Part shown: positions 14,000 to 15,745 of the stretch, in pieces
Numbering within the stretch: the first letter of the stretch is position 1
How the letters are laid out: each line of letters begins with the position of its first letter
Notes under the pieces: model-generated
The model's input: only the letters and a program-made list of their open reading frames with translations
What the model was told of the DNA's origin: nothing
Databases searched by the model: none
From: Alphaproteobacteria bacterium
GTDB taxonomy: Bacteria > Pseudomonadota > Alphaproteobacteria > SMXP01
Direction of reading: 5' to 3'
Assembly (NCBI GenBank): GCA_021774995.1
Contig: JAJFIM010000028.1
Span: 1 to 15,745, forward strand
Length of the DNA: 15,745 bases
Made by a program: the position numbers and the translations under genes

Positions 14000-15157
14000 C
14001 TAAGAGCGGCGGGAGATTTTTTGCAGCAAGATGGAGATCAACACGCCCAGCACGAAATATCCAAGGAGAACCTCCATGGTTAACAGAGCCTGGCCAAGGC
14101 CATTCAGCGCTCTGACGTCATCGGAAAACCCTAAACTGGTAAACGTGATGAGGGAGGAATAATACGGCGTGAACCAATTCTGAAATTGCGAGGCGTAGGC
14201 GACGGCGCCTGGCTGAACGGCGTAGATAAAACCAAATGCCAAAACGAGTAAAGCGGCGATCCAAATAATGCGCGCCAAACTGCGGCCATAATCGATGAGG
14301 CTCCAGAGCCATAACACCACGATCATTGGCGAGCGGCGCCAGCGCGAGGTCATGGTGTCTATATAATCCTGGTCGAGGGCGTCGCGCCGGAAAATGGCGT
14401 CGCCAAAACTGGATTCGACGCCGCGAATGCCTTGATATTTACCGCGCATGAAGCGGCGTTCATAGTTGATGCCGATGAGTCCTGAATGTTCAAGGTTGGC
14501 GGCTTGCAAATCAGCATCGCGCAGATCGGCGTTATAAAGATTGGTGCGGGTCAAATTGGCGGAATGAAGGCTGGTTCGGATTAAATTGGCGTCTTCAAGA
14601 TTGGCGCCGGTGAGATCGGCGCCATTGAGATTGGCGACCCACAGATCCGCGCCTTTGAGATTGGCGTTCTGTAAATTAGCGGCGCCCAATTGCGCCGAGC
14701 GCATGTCGGCGCCGCTTAATTCAGCCTGCTCCAGATTGGCGCCGCTGAGATGGGAAAAGCGCAAATCCGCGCCCGATAGATTTGTCGCGCTGATGTCAGC
14801 CCTGATGAGATTGGCCTCGAACAAATTGGCGTTGGCAAGGATGGCCGCATGCAGCTTCGCCCCGCTGAGGGAGACGGATTGTAGATTGGCCGTCACAAGA
14901 TTGGCTTCTTCCAGGATGGCTTCTTCCAGAGATGCGCCCCGCAGGTTGGCGCCGCCAAGATTTGTCCAGCCGAAATTAATGTGATTAAGGTTGAGCTGCC
15001 GCGTCTCCTTGTCCCAAAGCGCGGAGCTTTTAATGCCTTTTTCGTTGGGTAGATCAAGCCCTGAGAGATCGGGTTTGACATTCCAATTGCTCTCGCGCCA
15101 GCGATTCCACGCCTGAACGCCTTCACGAAGCTTTGCTATATGATCAGGATTCGCCAT
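14000..15157 (-). CDS. Pentapeptide-repeat protein fused to a 2TM potassium-channel-like pore (paralog B)
   Basis: The same architecture as paralog A, with 385 residues from ATG 15157. I chose this start because it matches the paralog (MANPDHIAKLREGVQAWNRW against MANAEHVSKLKLGVEAWNTW) and GGAGG lies 11 nt upstream; an in-frame start at 15256 would add 33 unlike residues. The pentapeptide array runs from about 56 to 235 and is regular (ANL/ADL every five residues). The linker (YQGIRGVESSFGDAIFRRD) and SRWRRSP are nearly identical to paralog A. In the pore, TM1 is near residues 296-312, the filter is SLGFSD (341-346) preceded by Thr340, and TM2 (356-377) carries Glu362. Again GFSD replaces GYGD. 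The head and pore of the two proteins align without gaps; the 40 extra residues are all repeat. Confidence 0.85.
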   Translation of the reverse strand: MANPDHIAKLREGVQAWNRWRESNWNVKPDLSGLDLPNEKGIKSSALWDKETRQLNLNHINFGWTNLGGANLRGASLEEAILEEANLVTANLQSVSLSGAKLHAAILANANLFEANLIRADISATNLSGADLRFSHLSGANLEQAELSGADMRSAQLGAANLQNANLKGADLWVANLNGADLTGANLEDANLIRTSLHSANLTRTNLYNADLRDADLQAANLEHSGLIGINYERRFMRGKYQGIRGVESSFGDAIFRRDALDQDYIDTMTSRWRRSPMIVVLWLWSLIDYGRSLARIIWIAALLVLAFGFIYAVQPGAVAYASQFQNWFTPYYSSLITFTSLGFSDDVRALNGLGQALLTMEVLLGYFVLGVLISILLQKISRRS

Positions 15158-15232
15158 CCGACGCCCCGCCTCCATTTTCCCCCGCCCATAAGAGCATTTT
15201 GGCCCGTCTTTGGGAAGAGGAGGAGGAAAGAC

Positions 15233-15261
15233 TTGGCAAAAGGCGTCCTGTCGCATATGTA
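15233..15261 (+). promoter_or_regulatory. Candidate promoter of the tRNA-Arg gene
   Basis: TTGGCA (15233-15238), a 17-nt spacer and TATGTA (15256-15261) precede the tRNA. Transcription would start near 15268, leaving a 27-nt 5' leader for RNase P to remove. It overlaps the region upstream of the divergent channel gene. Confidence 0.5.
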
Positions 15262-15294
15262 CAAAGAATAGCCGAATAAAGCGCCGTTTCCCAA

Positions 15295-15371
15295 GGCCCC
15301 GTAGCTCAATTGGATAGAGCGCCAGGCTTCGAACCTGGAGGTTGGGGGTTCAAGTCCCTCCGGGGTCGCCA
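15295..15371 (+). tRNA. tRNA-Arg (anticodon UCG), CCA encoded
   Basis: The 77-nt sequence folds as a full cloverleaf. The acceptor stem is GGCCCCG with CGGGGTC (one G-U pair), followed by discriminator G and an encoded CCA. The D-arm is GTAGCTCAATTGGATAGAGC-like. The anticodon stem CCAGG/CCTGG encloses the loop CTTCGAA with anticodon TCG, which reads arginine codon CGA. The T-arm has the GTTCAAGT loop. It lies next to insertion-sequence debris, in keeping with tRNA genes as integration sites. Confidence 0.96.
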
Positions 15372-15384
15372 TATTTTTAGGGTC

Positions 15385-15434
15385 CATACCGGAGACATAG
15401 GTTACAGAATGTACCTAAGACATGGGTGACAGTC
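15385..15434. repeat. Tandem 25-bp direct repeat, resembling an IS481-type element end
   Basis: Two adjacent 25-bp units (15385-15409 and 15410-15434) share the core A-GACAT-GGT-ACAG; over the central 18 bases 14 match. From memory, repeated GACAT(A/G)GGT(T/G)ACAG units of this kind occur at the ends of IS481-family elements, where the transposase binds, but I could not check this. No IS481 transposase is in the window. The unit begins 13 nt after the tRNA end. Confidence 0.45.
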
Positions 15435-15439
15435 TTGTG

Positions 15440-15550
15440 CCGAACGGCTCGTGCGCGCACTTCAGTTGAATACCTGTTGGCTCTCTTGTTCTTTTCCATA
15501 ACTCCAAACCTTCCTATCTTTGGAGCCTCCGGTAAACCCGGCGCGGTTCA
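15440..15550 (-). mobile_element. Truncated IS3-type insertion sequence: left end and first codons of orfA
   Basis: Reading on the minus strand, TGAACCGCGCCGGGTTT (15550-15534) looks like the terminal repeat of an IS3-family element. A leader with GGAG and an ATG at 15499 follow. The first 20 codons (15499-15440) give MEKNKRANRYSTEVRARAVR, close to the N-terminus of IS3-family OrfA transposases (RYSPEVRERAVR). After that the frame runs into the 25-bp repeat unit and stops at 15377 with no further similarity, so the gene is cut off. A second copy of CGCGCCGGGT lies just outside the end (15551-15568). Confidence 0.6.
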
Positions 15551-15595
15551 TTTACCCGGCGCGGCGCATGGCTGAGGCGCTGACCTTTCAGCAGC

Positions 15596-15745
15596 TCAAT
15601 CCTGCAAGTTCAAACTGTAAACAGTTACCGGTCCGCGAAGCGACGGCGTTTGCTTTATAGCCTGCCAACCCCGGTCGAGCAGAATGCCTTCCGCAGTATC
15701 CGTCGATGTATAAACAGATGGAAACCCAAGGCGTCGAGCTTCTTT
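15596..15745 (-). CDS. GNAT-type N-acetyltransferase, C-terminal part (5' partial)
   Basis: An open frame enters from the right edge and ends at TGA (15598-15596), giving 49 residues. The pattern ARRLGFPSVYTSTDTAEGIL then LDRGW and VTVYSLNL fits the C-terminal third of Gcn5-related acetyltransferases: a helix, a beta strand ending in T-D, the helix that places a side chain near acetyl-CoA, the GW turn and the last beta strand. Such proteins move an acetyl group from acetyl-CoA to an amine; the substrate is unknown. The usual Tyr of the FYERLGW motif is Leu (LLDRGW). The catalytic core lies outside the window, and the gene may or may not be whole. It ends 46 nt from the IS3-type terminus. Confidence 0.6.
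   Translation of the reverse strand, partial: KEARRLGFPSVYTSTDTAEGILLDRGWQAIKQTPSLRGPVTVYSLNLQD

Noticed and set aside
14586..14984. Repetitive plus-strand open frame of 132 codons
   Set aside because: Antisense shadow of the pentapeptide array; its apparent repeats are simply the reverse reading of the same codons.
14500..14990. Periodic GATTGGC/GGCGCC spacing that at first looks like a CRISPR array
   Set aside because: The period is 15 bases and follows the pentapeptide codons of channel paralog B; there are no constant repeats with unique spacers.
15136..15387. Minus-strand open frame running across the tRNA (with EGLEPPTSRFEAWRSIQLSY)
   Set aside because: This peptide is the antisense translation of the tRNA-Arg gene, a well-known false annotation.
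15555..15660. Plus-strand frame beginning MAEALTFQQLNP near 15569
   Set aside because: It briefly resembles a metallo-hydrolase start but stops after about 30 codons; the opposite strand gives a convincing GNAT C-terminus over the same bases.

Overview
The window looks like ordinary chromosome of a moderately GC-rich alphaproteobacterium, with two accessory patches. Pointers to that class are the dusA type, a GluRS with an LSKRL-type second signature, a GnnA/GnnB pair (linked to diaminoglucose lipid A), the LysM/Ig-like membrane protein, a tRNA-Arg(UCG) and a REP-like palindrome. This assignment is an inference from gene content; no database search was possible.

Region 1 (1-1538): the 3' part of dusA, then a TauE/SafE-type permease whose possible start overlaps the dusA stop. 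Region 2 (about 1540-2452): an AT-richer patch with a CcdA/CcdB-like toxin-antitoxin pair. The antitoxin is unusual. An XRE-type helix-turn-helix of the phage-repressor kind is fused to what reads as a complete CcdA (ribbon-helix-helix plus toxin-binding tail). The toxin reading frame overlaps the antitoxin by 14 nt, and the toxin ends in RGR where F-plasmid CcdB has WGI.

Region 3 (2472-11323) is mostly housekeeping: a CurA-like NADP oxidoreductase (-), then a 253-nt divergent gap. After it comes a Gfo/Idh/MocA dehydrogenase plus DegT aminotransferase pair (+), best read as gnnA-gnnB, which make the 3-amino sugar nucleotide used for amide-linked lipid A. A small cysteine-containing lipoprotein, glutamine-dependent nadE, gltX, a LOG-family phosphoribohydrolase (-) and a LysM/Ig-like membrane protein (+) follow.

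Region 4 (11342-15157, all on -): two paralogous proteins, each an N-terminal pentapeptide-repeat beta-helix joined to a C-terminal two-helix potassium-channel-like pore. They flank a secreted or periplasmic TPR protein. Both pores carry GFSD where the canonical filter has GYGD. The paralogs differ by 40 residues, all inside the repeat array, which equals two full beta-helix coils. A REP-like palindrome lies between the TPR gene and the upstream paralog.

Region 5 (15158-15745): a tRNA-Arg(UCG) with a good promoter, followed by mobile-element debris (a tandem 25-bp repeat like an IS481-type end, and the start of an IS3-type orfA) and then the 3' end of a GNAT acetyltransferase (-) running off the window. 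This looks like a tRNA-associated insertion site.

The most novel candidates are the XRE-CcdA fusion antitoxin and the pentapeptide/pore channel cluster.
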